A stretch of 5,597 bases of DNA from NCBI GenBank assembly GCA_030587405.1, contig JAUQZD010000084.1:1-5597 (forward strand), given 5' to 3'. The translations under genes and the position numbers were made by a program. The DNA comes from Candidatus Freyrarchaeum guaymasense. GTDB lineage: Archaea; Asgardarchaeota; Jordarchaeia; Jordarchaeales; Freyrarchaeaceae. The stretch's first letter is position 1, and each line of letters opens with the position of its first letter. The notes beneath the pieces were generated by a model that was not told the origin of the DNA, did not search any database, and worked only from the letters and a program-made list of their open reading frames with translations. Below, in pieces: positions 4,529 to 5,597 of the stretch.

Positions 4529-5597
4529 ATGAGTGAAGCAGTTTCACCTGGAGGACAGGGGGTTTTGGAGAGGGTGAGGGCGGTCTCCCCTAAAATAGCT
4601 CCGGTAGCTATCATACTTTTAGGCATCGGGTTTACCTTAGGTGGAATAGCATTCCAAGTGACAAGGGACTTCGCGCTGGCACTGGACGTGATGGATAAGC
4701 TTCCAACACTCATTAGCCTCGTGGCGAACCCAGCCCTCCTCACAATTACAACTTTCTCAACCATAGTACACTACAACGTTGTGACGTCAGCCGTCCCTCT
4801 TGCTAGGGTGGCTTTCCTCTCGTTTTCCATCGCCGGCGTAATGATGATTATATACGGTGTCTTAAGCTACATTCCTCCTGCTAGCTGGAAGGGGTGGCTA
4901 CGCCATTTCTCAGTGGTAGTAGGGATGCTCTTCGGCTCAATATACATCCTGACATTATCGTTTGCTGGGCTTCAACTCTCGCAGAGCTGGATTTACGATA
5001 ACTTCATAACGCTCCAGAACGCGGTCACAACACAAGACTGGGCTACACTTCTAACCCTTAAGCTTAGCCCGGGCCATTGGATGTACACGCTTCTAGTAGC
5101 AGGATTCCTCCTCCTGCTCCTCACAATTGTTACGTTAGTGTTCCCCAAGCTGGAAGCCACATTCAGGAGGTCGGTGTACCCGTTGGCAACGTTGGCGGTT
5201 TGGCTCTTAGCATACACTGAGTGGACGAAGATCCCCCTAATGACGATCACATCCACTCTGATGATCTTCCAGTTTGCAACGTCCATACTGCCAGAGTCGC
5301 TCTTCATGGGTGCCTCGCAGATCGAGGGAGCAGCCTTAATCATATTAGGCGTAGGGCTGCTTTTAATGGTGTTCGTACCCGAGGAACGGGTAGACCTACG
5401 TTACATTTTCGCAGGTATGGCGGCTGGGACCTACTCCCTATCGTTAATCTACCAGCTGCTCGGACTGCTCCAGGTACAGTTAACCGTGGTGGTCACCCCG
5501 CTACTGAACATAGCTTTAGTAACCAATGTGATAGCTGGAATAATAATACTGATAGCTGTTTCAATGCTCTTCTACGACCTTGCTAAGCGCTTCGAAG
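4529..5597 (+). CDS. Polytopic membrane protein, 3' end outside the window
   Basis: The first 356 codons are present with no stop before the window ends, so the protein is truncated by the window, not by mutation. A short polar N-terminus (1-22) is followed by about ten hydrophobic spans, roughly at 23-42, 58-80, 92-115, 127-148, 184-205, 216-231, 237-254, 267-284, 290-313 and 318-347. The longest loops are at 149-183 (polar, SQSWIYDNFITLQNAV) and 206-215 (PKLEATFRRS). Histidines H81, H126 and H183 fall at or near span ends. No transporter signature, cysteine motif or nucleotide-binding motif is visible, and I do not recognise the family. A role in respiratory or electron-transfer membrane complexes is conceivable from the histidines, but this is a guess. 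The start is well supported by GGGAGG at 4515-4520 and a TATA box. It is divergent from the sugar kinase. Confidence 0.85.
   Translation, partial: MSEAVSPGGQGVLERVRAVSPKIAPVAIILLGIGFTLGGIAFQVTRDFALALDVMDKLPTLISLVANPALLTITTFSTIVHYNVVTSAVPLARVAFLSFSIAGVMMIIYGVLSYIPPASWKGWLRHFSVVVGMLFGSIYILTLSFAGLQLSQSWIYDNFITLQNAVTTQDWATLLTLKLSPGHWMYTLLVAGFLLLLLTIVTLVFPKLEATFRRSVYPLATLAVWLLAYTEWTKIPLMTITSTLMIFQFATSILPESLFMGASQIEGAALIILGVGLLLMVFVPEERVDLRYIFAGMAAGTYSLSLIYQLLGLLQVQLTVVVTPLLNIALVTNVIAGIIILIAVSMLFYDLAKRFE

Noticed and set aside
4372..4764. Minus-strand open frame over the start of the membrane protein gene
   Set aside because: It is antisense to the promoter, ribosome binding site and first 79 codons of a convincing gene, with low-complexity sequence from the AT-rich leader.
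4993..5586. Open frames on both strands within the membrane protein gene
   Set aside because: Both are shadows of the uninterrupted hydrophobic frame from 4529; neither resembles a protein family.

Overview
The window looks archaeal. Three things suggest this: AT-rich TATA-like boxes sit at sensible distances upstream of the start codons; the Shine-Dalgarno sequences are of the GGTG/GGAGG type (best before the enoyl-CoA hydratase-like, sugar kinase and membrane genes); and the protein flavour is that of Thermoproteota or related lineages. I cannot fix the phylum from sequence alone. Three genes lie on the minus strand and one on the plus strand.

Layout from left to right. Positions 19-390 (-) encode a small beta-rich hypothetical protein. 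Positions 391-1390 hold no intact gene. Most of that gap (463-1128, +) reads as the remains of a multi-spanning membrane protein, interrupted in its best frame only by TAG codons. Positions 1391-2071 (-) encode a short crotonase-fold (enoyl-CoA hydratase/isomerase family) protein with its own TATA box and ribosome binding site. The next gap holds a probable decayed gene on the plus strand (2262-2912), with a TATA-like box before it and a hairpin plus T-tract after it. Positions 2938-3882 (-) encode an apparently intact PfkB-family sugar kinase. A 646-base divergent spacer (3883-4528) follows. It holds AT-rich promoter-like sequence, short tandem repeats, an inverted repeat and two weak small-frame signals. 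Positions 4529-5597 (+) are the first 356 codons of a polytopic membrane protein that runs off the window and that I could not assign to a family.

The four credible genes do not form an operon. Each is separated from the next by about 0.65-1 kb, and they share no obvious pathway: one acyl-CoA enzyme, one carbohydrate kinase, one orphan membrane protein and one small hypothetical protein. Coding density is about 55%, which is low for an archaeon. The gaps contain coding-like debris rather than mobile elements, RNA genes or CRISPR repeats. I see no tRNA, rRNA, insertion sequence or CRISPR array. I did not find a convincing new system. The most interesting leads are the ghost gene at 2262-2912, the TAG-only interruptions in two gap frames, and the orphan membrane protein.
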